Origin: Stigmatella aurantiaca
Lineage (GTDB): Bacteria > Myxococcota > Myxococcia > Myxococcales > Myxococcaceae
Direction of reading: 5' to 3'
Assembly: GCF_900109545.1 (NCBI RefSeq)
Contig: NZ_FOAP01000003.1
Span: 62,001-126,000, forward strand
DNA: 64,000 nt
The translations under genes were made by a program, and so were the position numbers. The notes beneath the pieces were generated by a model. The model was not told the DNA's origin. It saw nothing but the letters and a program-made list of their open reading frames with translations, and searched no databases. Position 1 is the stretch's first letter. Each line of letters begins with the position of its first letter. Below, in pieces: positions 50,326 through 59,668 of this stretch.

Positions 50326-50916
50326 CTACCGGCGGCCCGTCTTGCGCGCCGAGGGCTTCGCGCCCTGCGCCTTGCGCTGCTGGGGCGTGAGCCGCGTCAC
50401 CGTGCCGGGCGCGCGGTTCATCGCCGCCTGCAAATCCCGCTCGGCCGCCGCGCGCGTCTCCGCCTCCTTCGCCGCGCGCAGCTCCGCCAGCCGGGCCCAG
50501 CGCTCCTTCAGCGTCTCGCGCAGCCCGGGCTGGGCCAGGTTCACCTGCGCCTGGTGCAGCCGGTAGTGCAAGTCATCGCGCAGCACCCCGCGCTCCAGCG
50601 CTGCCTCCGCCGAGCCCAGGATGGCGACCACCAGCTTGGGCCGCTCCTCCTGCGTCTGCAGACACCGCAGGATGGCGCCCTGGGCCTCCCGGCCCAGCTT
50701 GGACACATCCGGAATGAACACCACGCCCTTGGGGCGTTGCAGCGCCGGGGCCAGCTCCGCCGCCTGGCGGACCTCCACCAGCGCGCCCTCGTGCTCGAAG
50801 TGGTACGCCGCCTCCTGCGCCCAGGAACGCCGCTCCTCCTCCGTTCCCCCGTAGAGCAGCAGTGACGCGCGGTTGGAGACCAACTCCTCTTCGCCATACC
50901 CGCGGGGATTCAACAC
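50326..50916 (-). CDS. NtrC-like AAA fragment without Walker A
   Basis: 196 residues. The middle (KGVVFIPDVSKLGREAQGAI near 63-82, RCLQTQEERPKLVV near 83-96, RGVLRDDLHYRLHQAQVNL near 108-126) corresponds to the part of sigma-54 activators from Walker B to the arginine region, in which the usual text is LFLDEI and FREDLYYRL. There is no Walker A and no GAFTGA loop, so ATP hydrolysis and sigma-54 contact are unlikely. A basic C-terminus follows (APGTVTRLTPQQRK). It may be a regulator or adaptor derived from an activator. GTG 50916 has AAGGAAGG six bases upstream. Confidence 0.7.
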   Translation of the reverse strand: MLNPRGYGEEELVSNRASLLLYGGTEEERRSWAQEAAYHFEHEGALVEVRQAAELAPALQRPKGVVFIPDVSKLGREAQGAILRCLQTQEERPKLVVAILGSAEAALERGVLRDDLHYRLHQAQVNLAQPGLRETLKERWARLAELRAAKEAETRAAAERDLQAAMNRAPGTVTRLTPQQRKAQGAKPSARKTGRR

Positions 50917-51060
50917 GGCAGACCTTCCTTCCCTGTAAGTCAGGTACCCCCCAGTCTAACGCCCCGGTGGGTTGTCCGTCGAACGGGGCCTGGCCCCGCG
51001 GGGCCGATTTTCCGGCCCGGGACCCTCCAGACTGAACGGGCGTTCAGGGAGACCTGGGAC

Positions 51061-51456
51061 TCAGGGCGAATGGCCATCGTGAATGGTGTGGTCCTGCTCC
51101 GCCCCAGAGCCGCCGCGCTGCCCGTCCGCGCCGAAGGTGGCCAGGAACACCTGCCGGCCGTTGTACAGGAACACGTAAGGGCGCCCCCAGGGGTCCAACG
51201 GCAGCTCCGGGAGGAACTCGGGCACCAGGAAGTCGAGCGGGCCCTCCTCGGGCAGCGTGCCGTGGGCGGCCAGGTACTTCTCCGCCGCGGCCTTCAGCAC
51301 CGCGAAGTCCGCGTGGACGAGCGCGTACGAGGGGTCCTCCTTCCCCCGCAGGGCCAGGGTGGTGGGCACGGCGACCGCGCACAGCACCAGGGCAATCACG
51401 AGGAGCAGCCGCGCCGGGCGGGGGCTGGGAGCAAGCTGCGCGGGGGTCTCGGTCAT
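51061..51456 (-). CDS. GspG/pseudopilin-like C-terminal domain with membrane anchor
   Basis: 131 residues. A single N-terminal membrane helix (about 18-36) is followed by a periplasmic domain with the T2SS major pseudopilin signature: FLPELPLDPWGRPYVFLYNG near 81-100 and VFLATFGADGQRGGSGAEQD near 103-122, which in GspG forms a calcium site. The prepilin peptidase signal (G before F-x-x-x-E) is absent, so it is unlikely to be processed as a pilin. ATG 51456 has TGAGG just upstream and lies four bases after the cyclase stop, so it is co-transcribed with the cyclase. No other secretion gene is nearby. Confidence 0.75.
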   Translation of the reverse strand: MTETPAQLAPSPRPARLLLVIALVLCAVAVPTTLALRGKEDPSYALVHADFAVLKAAAEKYLAAHGTLPEEGPLDFLVPEFLPELPLDPWGRPYVFLYNGRQVFLATFGADGQRGGSGAEQDHTIHDGHSP

Positions 51457-51460
51457 GGCC

Positions 51461-52927
51461 TCACAACACGCGGTAGAGCGGCACGGGCTGCTGTTTGCCC
51501 TTGAGCCGCACCGGGGGCAAGTCCTCGAAGGGCATCTCCCGGTTGGAGACGAGCGCCCGCGTGCGCTCGCCCGCGAGGATTTCCCCCGGGCCCGCGAGCG
51601 CGCACAGGCGCGCGGCCACGTTCACCGCATCGCCAATGCACGTGTACTCGGTGCGCATGGAGCCGCCGATGTTGCCGGCCACCGCCAGCCCCGAGTTGAT
51701 GCCGATGCCCAGCTCCAGCACCAGCGGCCGGCCCAGGCGCTCGTTGGCGGCCCACTCGGCCTGGGCCGCCTGGCGCAGCTCCACCATGGCCGACATCATC
51801 ATCTTCGCGGCCTGGAGCGCCCGGAGCGCATCGTCCGTGCGGTGCACGGGCGCGCCCCACACCGCCATCAGCCCATCGCCGAGGAACTTGTCCAGCGTGC
51901 CGCCGCAGGTGAGCACCGCGTCGGAGAGCCGGCCCAGCACCTGGTTGAGCACGCCCACCACCTGCTCAGGAGGGAGGCTCTCGGCCAGGCCCGTGAAGTT
52001 GCGGATGTCCGCGAAGAGCACCGTCACCTCGCGCTTCTCGCCGGTGAGCACCACGGTGTCCGGGCTCTTGAGGATCTCCTCCACCACCGCGTCCGAGGTG
52101 TAGCGCGCGAACAGCTTGCGCATGCGCTCCGTCTCGCTCGTGCGGCGCATGACGCTTTCAATCCGCGCGGACAGCTCCGCCATGGAGGCCGACTTGTTCA
52201 CGTAGTCGTCGGCCCCGGCGCGCAGGCCCTTCACGCGCTCGGCCTCGCTGTCGTTGGCGGTGAGGATGATGACGGGCACCTGCCGGGAGGGGCTCTCCTT
52301 GAGCCGCCAGCACAGCTCCAGCCCGTCGATGCCCGGCATGTCCAGGTCCGACAGGACGATGGCCGGCTGCACCTTGCCCACCTGCTCCAGCGCCTCGTAC
52401 GGGTCCTGGAAGCACATCACCTCGTAGCCCAGGCTCAGCGCCTCCAGCCCCTCCTTCACGAAGTCACACGCGAGCGGACTGTCATCCACCACCATCACCC
52501 GGTGGTGGCCCTGGAGCACCTGGCGGGGGGCCTCCTGGCGGCCGGAGATGCGGCCCTGGAGGCTCAGCGCCTCGTAGATTTGCCGGTAGGTGCAGTGGCC
52601 CATCTCCACCAGGATTTCGCCCAGCTTGCGCCCATCCTTGCGCTGGAAGGCGAGCGCCTCCTCGAGCTGGCCCAGGGAGATGTACTTGAGGCCCACCAGG
52701 AGCTCGCCCAGGGGCGGGTGCGCGGGGCCCTTCTCGTTGTTGAGCCCCAGCGCCTCGCTCAGCGCGTCGTGGAGCTGCGCCCGGGTGACGTAGCCCAGGG
52801 AGATGAGCGCCTCGCCCACGCGCTGGCCCGTGCGGGGCTGGAGCGCAAGCGCCTCCTGCACCTGGCTGGGCGTGACGATGCCAAGCTTGAGCAGAAGGTC
52901 GCCGAAGAGGGGGCTGGAGGAGCTCAT
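51461..52927 (-). CDS. Receiver-containing adenylate/guanylate cyclase
   Basis: 488 residues. N-terminal MshEN-like helical repeats (about 8-110: [40 protein letters not shown]), of a kind known to bind c-di-GMP in other proteins. A receiver (about 140-260) has [13 protein letters not shown], phospho-acceptor in [11 protein letters not shown] and Lys in YVNKSAS. A class III cyclase domain (about 290-480) has [13 protein letters not shown] with the metal Asp, [16 protein letters not shown] and [10 protein letters not shown]. Probably makes cAMP in response to phosphorylation. ATG 52927 is nearest the first domain; ATG 52951 is also possible, both without clear ribosome-binding sites. It precedes the pseudopilin-like gene. 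Confidence 0.87.
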   Translation of the reverse strand: MSSSSPLFGDLLLKLGIVTPSQVQEALALQPRTGQRVGEALISLGYVTRAQLHDALSEALGLNNEKGPAHPPLGELLVGLKYISLGQLEEALAFQRKDGRKLGEILVEMGHCTYRQIYEALSLQGRISGRQEAPRQVLQGHHRVMVVDDSPLACDFVKEGLEALSLGYEVMCFQDPYEALEQVGKVQPAIVLSDLDMPGIDGLELCWRLKESPSRQVPVIILTANDSEAERVKGLRAGADDYVNKSASMAELSARIESVMRRTSETERMRKLFARYTSDAVVEEILKSPDTVVLTGEKREVTVLFADIRNFTGLAESLPPEQVVGVLNQVLGRLSDAVLTCGGTLDKFLGDGLMAVWGAPVHRTDDALRALQAAKMMMSAMVELRQAAQAEWAANERLGRPLVLELGIGINSGLAVAGNIGGSMRTEYTCIGDAVNVAARLCALAGPGEILAGERTRALVSNREMPFEDLPPVRLKGKQQPVPLYRVL

Positions 52928-53116
52928 CGAGAGGGCTGAAGCGTACCCCATCGGGCCCACGCGGGGTGAGCCGAGAGTGAAGGCCTGCCCGGCAGGCCCC
53001 TTGAGGAGGCCCCGGGGGGCCCTGGATTCCCGGGCTTCGGGGCCCGATCCCACCCCCCAGGTGGGACGGCCGCCGGGGAACCCTCCACCGGCGGCCGTGC
53101 CAGAAACCGCTGGGGC

Positions 53117-56100
53117 CTACGCCCGGCGGCGGCGGAAGCCGAGCGCCGCGAGCAGCGCCAGGCCCATCACCGCCAGGGAGGCCGGCGAGCTCCCCGCCGA
53201 CGCACAGCCGATGCCGTCGCCGAGGAAGTTCAGGTCATCGCCCTGCGGGGGCTCCTCGCCCGAGCCGGTGACGGTCCAGGTCCAGGTGGCAGGGGAGCCG
53301 TCCACGTTGCCGGCCGCATCCCGGGCCCGCACCTCGAGGACGTGGCCGCCCTCGGCCAGCCCCGGGAAGGTGACGGGGTTGGTGCAGGGCACGAAGTCCC
53401 CGCCGTCCAGGCTGCACTCGTACGTCACGCCCTCCTCGTTGGAGGAGAAGGTGAACGTGGCGTCCGTGCTCGGGGTGGAGCCCTCGGGCCCGGAGACGAT
53501 CTCCGTCTCCGGCGCGGCCGTGTCCACGGTGAAGGAGACCGGGGTGGAGGGGGCGCTGACGTTGCCCGTGGTGTCCGTGGCGGTGACGATGACGGTGTGG
53601 GGGCCATCGGCCAGCGGCGCAGGGGGCGTGAACGTCCAGTTGCCCGCGGCGTCCACGGGAGCGGTGCCCACCGGCGTGCCGTCGATGATGACCGTCACGG
53701 TGGTGCCCGGCTCCGCGGTGCCGGAGATGACGGGCGTGGGGTCATTGGTCGCCGAGCCGTTGGTGGGGCTCGTGACTTCCGGCGTCCCGGGCAGGCTCTC
53801 ATCGATGATGAAATCGACAGGCTGGGACGCGGGTCCCGTGTTGCCCGCCGGATCGGTGGCCGTGGCGGTGACGGTGTGCGGACCCTCGGGCAGCGGCGTG
53901 GGGGGCGTGAAGGTCCAGTTGCCGCTGGCGTCCACGGGGGCGGTGCCCACGGGCGTACCGTCGATGATGACCGTCACGGTGGTGCCCGGCTCGGCGGTGC
54001 CCGTGATGGTGGGCGTCGAGTCCCCGGTGCTGGACCCATCCGCCGGCGAGGTGATGACCGGCGCGGCGGGGGCCGTGGCGTCCACGGTGAAGGTGTTGGT
54101 GTTGGAGGCGGGGCTGGCGTTGCCGACCGCGTCGATGGACACGGCGCTCACGGCGTAGGTGCCATCGGCCAGCGGCGCGGTGGGCGTGTAGTTCCAGTTG
54201 CCGCTCGCATCCACGGGGATGCTGTTGGCGAACTCGGTGCCATCCAGAGAGAGCGTCACCGTGGTGCCCGGCTCGGCGGTGCCCGAGAAGGTGGGCGTGT
54301 TGTCGTTGGTGACCGAGCCGTTCGCGGGCGTCACCACCACGGGCGCCCCCGGCGGATCCGCGTCCACGGTGAAGGTGTTGGTGTTGGAGGCAGGGCTGGT
54401 GTTGCCCGCGGCATCCACGGCCGTGGCGCTCACCGTGTGCGGGCCGGAGGACAGCCCCGCGGTGGGCGTGAAGGTCCAGTTGCCGCTGGCATCCGCGGTG
54501 GTGGTGCCCACGGACGTGCCATCCACGATGACGTTGACGGTGCTGCCCGGCTCGGCGGTGCCCGAGAAGGTGGGCGTGTTGTCACTGGTGGTCGAGCCAT
54601 TGGCGGGCGTCACCACCACGGGCGCGGCCGGCGCGGTGGCATCCACGGTGAAGGTGTTGGTGTTGGAGGCAGGGCTGGTGTTGCCCGCGGCATCCACGGC
54701 CGTGGCGCTCACCGTGTGCGGGCCCTCGGCCAGCGGCGTGGTGGGCGTGAGGCTCCAGTTGCCGCTCGCATCCGCCGTGGCAGTGCCCACGGAGGTGCCA
54801 TCCACGATGACGGTGACGGTGCTGCCGGGCTCCGCCGTGCCGCTGTACGTGGGCGTGGTGTCGTTGATGAGCGAGCCATTGGCGGGCGTCGTCACCACGG
54901 GCGCGGCCGGCGCGGCGGTGTCCACGGTGAAGACATTGGTGTTGGAGGCGGGGCTGGTGTTGCCCGCGTTGTCCGTGGCCGTGGCGCTCACCGAGTACTG
55001 CCCATCCGGCAACGGCGTGGTGGGCGTGAGGGTCCAGTTGCCGCTGCCATTCGTGAGGGCGGTGCCCACGGAGGTGCCATTCACGATGACATTGACGGTG
55101 GTGCCCGGCTCGGCCGTGCCGCTGTAGGTCGGCGTGTTGTCGCTGGTGGTCGAGAAGTTCGCGGGAGTCACCACCACGGGCGCGACCGGCTCGGTGGTGT
55201 CCACGATGAAGGTGTTGGTGTTGGAGGCGGGGCTGGTGTTGCCCGCGGCGTCCGTGGCCGTGGCGCTCACCGTGTGCGGCCCGTCCAGCAGCGGCACGGT
55301 GGGCGTGAAGCTCCAGTTGCCGCTGGCATTCGCGGTAGCGGTGCCCACCGGAACGCCATCCACGATGACGTTGACGGTGCTGCCCTGCTCCGCCGTGCCA
55401 CTGTATGTAGGCGTGTTGTCGTTGATGACCGCGTTGTTGGCGGGCGTCGTCACCACGGGCGCGGCCGGCGCGGCGGTGTCCACAGTGAAATTATTGGTGT
55501 TGGACGGAGGGCTGACATTGCCCGCGGCATCCGAGGCCGTGGCGCGCACCGTGTGCGGCCCATCCGGCAGCGGCGTGGTGGGCGTGAAGGTCCAGTTGCC
55601 GCTGGCGTCCGCGACGGCGGTGCCCGCGGACGTGCCGTCCACGATGATGGCGACGGTGCTGCCGGGCTCCGCCGTGCCACTGTACGTGGGCGTGCTGTCG
55701 TTGGTGGCCGAGCCATTGGCAGGCGTTGTCACCACAGGCGCGGCCGGGGGAACGCTGTCCACGGTGAAGGTGTTGGTGTTGCTCGAATTGCCATACACCA
55801 CCTGATCCGGGAGGAAGGCCACGGCATAGACGGTGTGAGGTCCCTGACCCAGCGACGTGCCGGGCGAAGCGGTCCAGGCGCCCGCGGCCGTCGGCGTCAC
55901 CAGGGCGACCTGAACGCTATCCACGAATACGGCCACCTGGGTGCCCGCGGGGAAAGGCGTCGGAAGCGTGCCGGTATACGTGGGCGTGGCGTTATTCGTC
56001 AGCGAGCCGTTGGCCGGCGTCACCACCACGGGGGTGGGCGGAAGCGCCGTCGGGTAGGAGCCCGTGACCCGGACCGTCGAGCCGATGGTGCCGGCCGTCG

Positions 56101-57418
56101 CACCATAGGCTTGCGGCACATCCGGGTTGGGCTGACCGCCGGGATTGGAGCCATTGGCCGCCGTGGCCGAGGGAAGACAGGAGGTCCCCGCCCGCTGGTA
56201 GTAGATCCGGCCACCACCGCCGCCACCGCCAGGACCCACCGCAAGACCCGTTGTTCCACCAGTGCCACCCGTGGATTGCCAACCGCCACACGGAGGCACA
56301 GTTGCCGCCGTCGTGGTGAACCGCAGGTAGGCGCTGCCTCCGGCACCGCCACCCCCTGCCGCATCCATTTCACTGCTGGGCGCCACGGCCAATCCGTTGG
56401 CCGTCACGGTGCCCGGTCCGGTCATCTGCGTGGCCCGGATGAAGAGGATGCCGCCGCCCTCACCGCCCGGCCGGCTGGTGCCGTCCACGGAGTGCCCCGC
56501 CCCACCGCCGCCGCCCATCATCAGGCGGTCGGCCAATGACAGCGTCAGCGCCAGGCCTCCCAGGCCGCCCACGGGCCGGTTGCCGCTGTCCTCCGTCCCG
56601 AACTCATCCAGGTAGCTGTTGCCGCCCTGGCCGCCGGCGCCCGCGTTGCCACCGCCGCCACCGCCGGACTTCAAGCACACGCCGCCACCGCCACCATTGG
56701 CCACTTGGCCGCGGCCCGTCTGCAACGGCCCGTAACGCGTGAAGGCGATGCCTTCGCCCTTCTGGGCTCCTGCCGGGGGCGCCTCGTCCAAGCCCGTGCA
56801 GCCCGTGGTGCCACTGATGTCCACCACGGGTTTGCCGCCCCGGAAGCCCTTGCCCGAGACGGTGATGCCGCCCAGGTTCGTCACTGCGCCCGTGGCCAGG
56901 AAGGCCAGCACGCCACCGGTGCTCCCGTTCCACTCCGCCGCGGTGAGCGAACGGCCCGTTGGGATGCTCACCGTGGTGTACTCGGGCACCCAGATGACCT
57001 GGGTGACGTTCGCGGCGTACGAGTGGATGAGCGGTGCCGTCAGCGTCAGCGTCGTGCCAGACACCGAAGCCAGGCGCGCGAACTCCCAGCGGCCCACCGG
57101 GTTGTTGCTGAGATCAATCGGCCCCGTCCCGCCTGAGGGCGGCTCGGGGACGATGCCCGTCATCTGGATGACCATCACCAGCTGGTCTGCGGCGAAGCCT
57201 GTGGCATCGCCCACCGTGAGCGTCGTGTCGCCCGGCGCGCGTGGCACCGTCACCTGGGCATAGCGGTTGATGACCTGATTGAGCGCCGTGGCGGTGAAAG
57301 CCCCGTCCCGCCCGGTGCCCAGCAAGACATTGTCAGGAGCGGCCAGCACGGGCAGCGCGCAGGCCAGAAGCGCCAGGAGCGCAGTGCGCAAGGAGTTCTT
57401 CAAGAAGGCTGATTTCAT
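53117..57418 (-). CDS. Giant Ig-repeat surface protein with MYXO-CTERM tag
   Basis: 1433 residues. Signal peptide MKSAFLKNSLRTALLALLAC to about residue 26. Residues 30-450 are Gly-rich with a beta-helix-like pattern (long stretches of GGGGG near 225-260 and 310-380). Nine Ig-like repeats follow, the first divergent and eight closely similar, each about 93 residues with the pattern P-V-V-T-P-A-N-G-S-x-x-D-N-T-P-T-Y-S-G-T and a GNTSPASNTNTF end. A last domain (about 1300-1395) differs. The C-terminus has an invariant Gly-Cys, a hydrophobic helix and an RRRR tail: the MYXO-CTERM sorting signal used to anchor surface lipoproteins. The operon starts with the TSP3 gene at 59356; the 57418 ATG has GGGAG seven bases upstream. 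Cell-surface adhesion or motility is likely. Confidence 0.92.
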   Translation of the reverse strand: MKSAFLKNSLRTALLALLACALPVLAAPDNVLLGTGRDGAFTATALNQVINRYAQVTVPRAPGDTTLTVGDATGFAADQLVMVIQMTGIVPEPPSGGTGPIDLSNNPVGRWEFARLASVSGTTLTLTAPLIHSYAANVTQVIWVPEYTTVSIPTGRSLTAAEWNGSTGGVLAFLATGAVTNLGGITVSGKGFRGGKPVVDISGTTGCTGLDEAPPAGAQKGEGIAFTRYGPLQTGRGQVANGGGGGVCLKSGGGGGGNAGAGGQGGNSYLDEFGTEDSGNRPVGGLGGLALTLSLADRLMMGGGGGAGHSVDGTSRPGGEGGGILFIRATQMTGPGTVTANGLAVAPSSEMDAAGGGGAGGSAYLRFTTTAATVPPCGGWQSTGGTGGTTGLAVGPGGGGGGGRIYYQRAGTSCLPSATAANGSNPGGQPNPDVPQAYGATAGTIGSTVRVTGSYPTALPPTPVVVTPANGSLTNNATPTYTGTLPTPFPAGTQVAVFVDSVQVALVTPTAAGAWTASPGTSLGQGPHTVYAVAFLPDQVVYGNSSNTNTFTVDSVPPAAPVVTTPANGSATNDSTPTYSGTAEPGSTVAIIVDGTSAGTAVADASGNWTFTPTTPLPDGPHTVRATASDAAGNVSPPSNTNNFTVDTAAPAAPVVTTPANNAVINDNTPTYSGTAEQGSTVNVIVDGVPVGTATANASGNWSFTPTVPLLDGPHTVSATATDAAGNTSPASNTNTFIVDTTEPVAPVVVTPANFSTTSDNTPTYSGTAEPGTTVNVIVNGTSVGTALTNGSGNWTLTPTTPLPDGQYSVSATATDNAGNTSPASNTNVFTVDTAAPAAPVVTTPANGSLINDTTPTYSGTAEPGSTVTVIVDGTSVGTATADASGNWSLTPTTPLAEGPHTVSATAVDAAGNTSPASNTNTFTVDATAPAAPVVVTPANGSTTSDNTPTFSGTAEPGSTVNVIVDGTSVGTTTADASGNWTFTPTAGLSSGPHTVSATAVDAAGNTSPASNTNTFTVDADPPGAPVVVTPANGSVTNDNTPTFSGTAEPGTTVTLSLDGTEFANSIPVDASGNWNYTPTAPLADGTYAVSAVSIDAVGNASPASNTNTFTVDATAPAAPVITSPADGSSTGDSTPTITGTAEPGTTVTVIIDGTPVGTAPVDASGNWTFTPPTPLPEGPHTVTATATDPAGNTGPASQPVDFIIDESLPGTPEVTSPTNGSATNDPTPVISGTAEPGTTVTVIIDGTPVGTAPVDAAGNWTFTPPAPLADGPHTVIVTATDTTGNVSAPSTPVSFTVDTAAPETEIVSGPEGSTPSTDATFTFSSNEEGVTYECSLDGGDFVPCTNPVTFPGLAEGGHVLEVRARDAAGNVDGSPATWTWTVTGSGEEPPQGDDLNFLGDGIGCASAGSSPASLAVMGLALLAALGFRRRRA
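53530..55765 (-). repeat. Eight tandem Ig-coding repeats of about 279 bases
   Basis: Within the adhesin, eight near-identical units of about 279 bases run from about 53530 to 55765, with a divergent ninth unit to about 56040. Bases are highly similar between units (for example GTGAAGGTGTTGGTGTTGG recurs), so slippage or unequal recombination could change the copy number. Confidence 0.85.
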
Positions 57419-57436
57419 GTGTGTCGTCTCCCGCGA

Positions 57437-59356
57437 TTACTGCTGCGCGCCCTCGCGGGTCGTGGTGAGGAATTCGACGCGGCGGTTGGTGGCCCGCCCC
57501 TTCGAAGTGGTGTTGGGGGCGATGGGCCGCTCCTGCCCATAGCCCTTCGCCTCCAGACGCTGCGGCGCCACGCCCTTCCGGGCGAGGTAGTCCTTCACCG
57601 CCTCGGCCCGGTGCTGGGACAGCCGGAGGTTCGCCTCGGGCTTGCCCACGTTGTCCGTGTGGCCCTCGATGGTGATGTTCTCCATCTCCGGGTGCTCCTT
57701 CAGCAGCTTGGCCACCTGATCCAGCAGCTTGTAGCTGCGGCGCTGGATCGTCGCCTTGCCGCTGTCGAAGTAGACCGTGTCCTTGATGTCGATGCGGTCC
57801 TGGCGGATGGCCACCAGCTGCTTCTGCTTGGCGGGACAGCCCTGGTTGTCCGCCGGGCCCGCCTCGCTCGGGCAATTGTCCAAGTGGTCGGCCACCGTGT
57901 CGTTGTCCGTGTCCTTCGCCGGGCAGCCCTTCAGCTCCTTCAGGCCCGCCTCGCTCGGGCAGGAATCCTGCGCATCCAACACACCGTCCCCATCCGTGTC
58001 CTTGACAGGGCAACCCTTACGGTTGGCGGGACCCGCCTCCGTGGGGCACGCGTCCTGCGAGTCCTGCAGCCCATCCCGGTCCGTGTCCGGGCAACCCTGG
58101 AACGCCGCCAGGCCCGCCTCCGACGGACACTGATCCGCCGCATCCGGAATGCCATCCTTGTCGGTGTCCGGGCAGCCCTCGTGCACGGCCTCGCCCGCCA
58201 CCGAGGGGCACGCATCGCGCACATCCAGGATGCCGTCCCCGTCGGAATCCACCTCGCGCACGGGGCAGCCCTGCGCCTCACCCGTGCCGCCCTCCGTGGG
58301 GCACGCATCCTGCCGGTTCTTCACCCCGTCGCCGTCGTCATCCAGGTCCGGGCACTGCGAGGGCGTGTGCTTGCCCCCCGCCACGCACGCCGCCGGGGCG
58401 CCGCTGCCCACCGCCAGGCCGACCAGGCCGCGGAAGGTGGGCGTGCCCGGAGACTCTCCAAACCCCACCCCGCCCAGCGCATAGGCCTCGAAGTGGCCGC
58501 CCAGCGGCAGCCGCACACCAGCCAGCGCCTCGATGTTGGCCCCCTCGCGCCGGAAGGGAATCATGCCAATGACATCCACTTCGCCGCGCAGCCCCTCGTC
58601 CGTGGTGGCCAGCACCGCGCCCAGGCGGACCGCATCGCCCACCTCGTCGCGCACATCGGCGTCATCACTGAACAGGGTGCGAGGCCGCAGCAGCGCCCCC
58701 GCGTCGAGCGCGGCGCGCAGGAAGCCGAAGCGGCGGCCCACCATCACGCTCGGGGTGGCCCGCAGCGAGGGCTCGCGCGCCAGCGAGTCGGCGTTGCCCA
58801 GCGGCAGCCCCACGTTCACGCCCACCGCCAGGTCCAGCGGGTCGCCATGGTGCTGCGACAGCACGCCCAACCGCAGGCCCACCAGCGGGGTGCCCAGCGC
58901 CAGTCCCTCCTCGGGACGGCCCACGCCGCGCGCGGTTAGGTCCTCTCCGCGCTGCATCAGCAGCACGGGCACCTGCAGCTGCACTTCCAACATGTCCGAC
59001 AGGCCATACGCGCCCGCCAGGTGGCCCGTCACCCGGTGCTGCACCACGGGCCCCACGCGCTCGTCGCCCTCGAAGAGCACGAGCGGATCATTCTCGTAGT
59101 GGCCCGTGAGGGAGAACCGGTAGCCCCCGTCCCGCAGCAGCTCGCCGGTGCCCAGAATCAGCGAGCCCGCGCCGCTGGGATTCAGCGACAGCCGCTCAAG
59201 TTCAATCTCGGGAAGTCCCGCGGGCTGAGCCAGCGCGGTGGCGCTCAGCAGCGGCAGGAGACAACCCGCCAGCGCCGGCAGGCGGCCGAGGCCGCCCCAG
59301 CGCACACGGCGGCCGGGAGCCCGCAACGGGCCCGTGGAGAGCGAAGCATCAATCAT
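57437..59356 (-). CDS. TSP3-repeat OmpA-family outer-membrane protein, copy A
   Basis: 639 residues. A signal peptide (LPALAGCLLPLLSATALAQ near 27-45) precedes a beta-rich porin-like N-terminal part (50-340; GNLILGTGELL, YGLSDMLEVQLQVPV, VGVNVGLPLG). Residues 345-505 hold seven thrombospondin type 3 repeats with DxDxDG calcium sites (DLDDDGDGVKN, DTDGDGVLDAQDSCP and so on). The OmpA domain (about 520-630) has FDSGKATIQ, ITIEGHTDN and GRATNRRVEF for peptidoglycan binding. It spans the periplasm and anchors the outer membrane. ATG 59356; 18 bases from the adhesin start, so one operon. Closely similar to the next gene. Confidence 0.93.
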   Translation of the reverse strand: MIDASLSTGPLRAPGRRVRWGGLGRLPALAGCLLPLLSATALAQPAGLPEIELERLSLNPSGAGSLILGTGELLRDGGYRFSLTGHYENDPLVLFEGDERVGPVVQHRVTGHLAGAYGLSDMLEVQLQVPVLLMQRGEDLTARGVGRPEEGLALGTPLVGLRLGVLSQHHGDPLDLAVGVNVGLPLGNADSLAREPSLRATPSVMVGRRFGFLRAALDAGALLRPRTLFSDDADVRDEVGDAVRLGAVLATTDEGLRGEVDVIGMIPFRREGANIEALAGVRLPLGGHFEAYALGGVGFGESPGTPTFRGLVGLAVGSGAPAACVAGGKHTPSQCPDLDDDGDGVKNRQDACPTEGGTGEAQGCPVREVDSDGDGILDVRDACPSVAGEAVHEGCPDTDKDGIPDAADQCPSEAGLAAFQGCPDTDRDGLQDSQDACPTEAGPANRKGCPVKDTDGDGVLDAQDSCPSEAGLKELKGCPAKDTDNDTVADHLDNCPSEAGPADNQGCPAKQKQLVAIRQDRIDIKDTVYFDSGKATIQRRSYKLLDQVAKLLKEHPEMENITIEGHTDNVGKPEANLRLSQHRAEAVKDYLARKGVAPQRLEAKGYGQERPIAPNTTSKGRATNRRVEFLTTTREGAQQ

Positions 59357-59591
59357 GTCGTGGTTCTTCCTGCTGAAGAGAAGAGGCGGGGGGGCCCTGG
59401 GTACCCGAAGGCAAGGCGGCACATCGGTCTGGAATCGGCATGCGCTGCGTCACCCGCCCCCAAAGGGTTTCGGCGGCCGCGAGCAGACCCGGGGCCGCTC
59501 CGGGTGTCTAGGAAAAATTCTACATCCACAGAATGCCTACCCTGCCCGCCTGGGGAGGTAACCCAGGGGCAAGCCCTCTTTAATATAAACA

Positions 59592-59635
59592 AAGGCCGAG
59601 GTCGCTTGCCCGGCGGGGCAGCGGACCTCGGCCTT
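59592..59635 (-). terminator. Strong terminator downstream of the 59669 gene
   Basis: AAGGCCGAGGTC (59592-59603) and GACCTCGGCCTT (59624-59635) form a perfect 12-base stem, with TTTGTTTATATTAAA following on the minus strand. The 312-base gap 59357-59668 holds this terminator and, beyond it toward 59356, the likely promoter region of the copy A operon; no other gene is visible there. Confidence 0.88.
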
Positions 59636-59668
59636 CTTATCGCTCAAGACACCCTGGCTACGCCGGGC

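Noticed and set aside
53530-55765. CRISPR-like array
   Set aside because: The repeats are 279 bases, encode Ig-like protein domains in frame and have no short-spacer structure.
53342-56539. 1065-residue plus-strand frame across the adhesin repeats
   Set aside because: It repeats the adhesin units in another frame and has no signal or domain; it is an antisense shadow.
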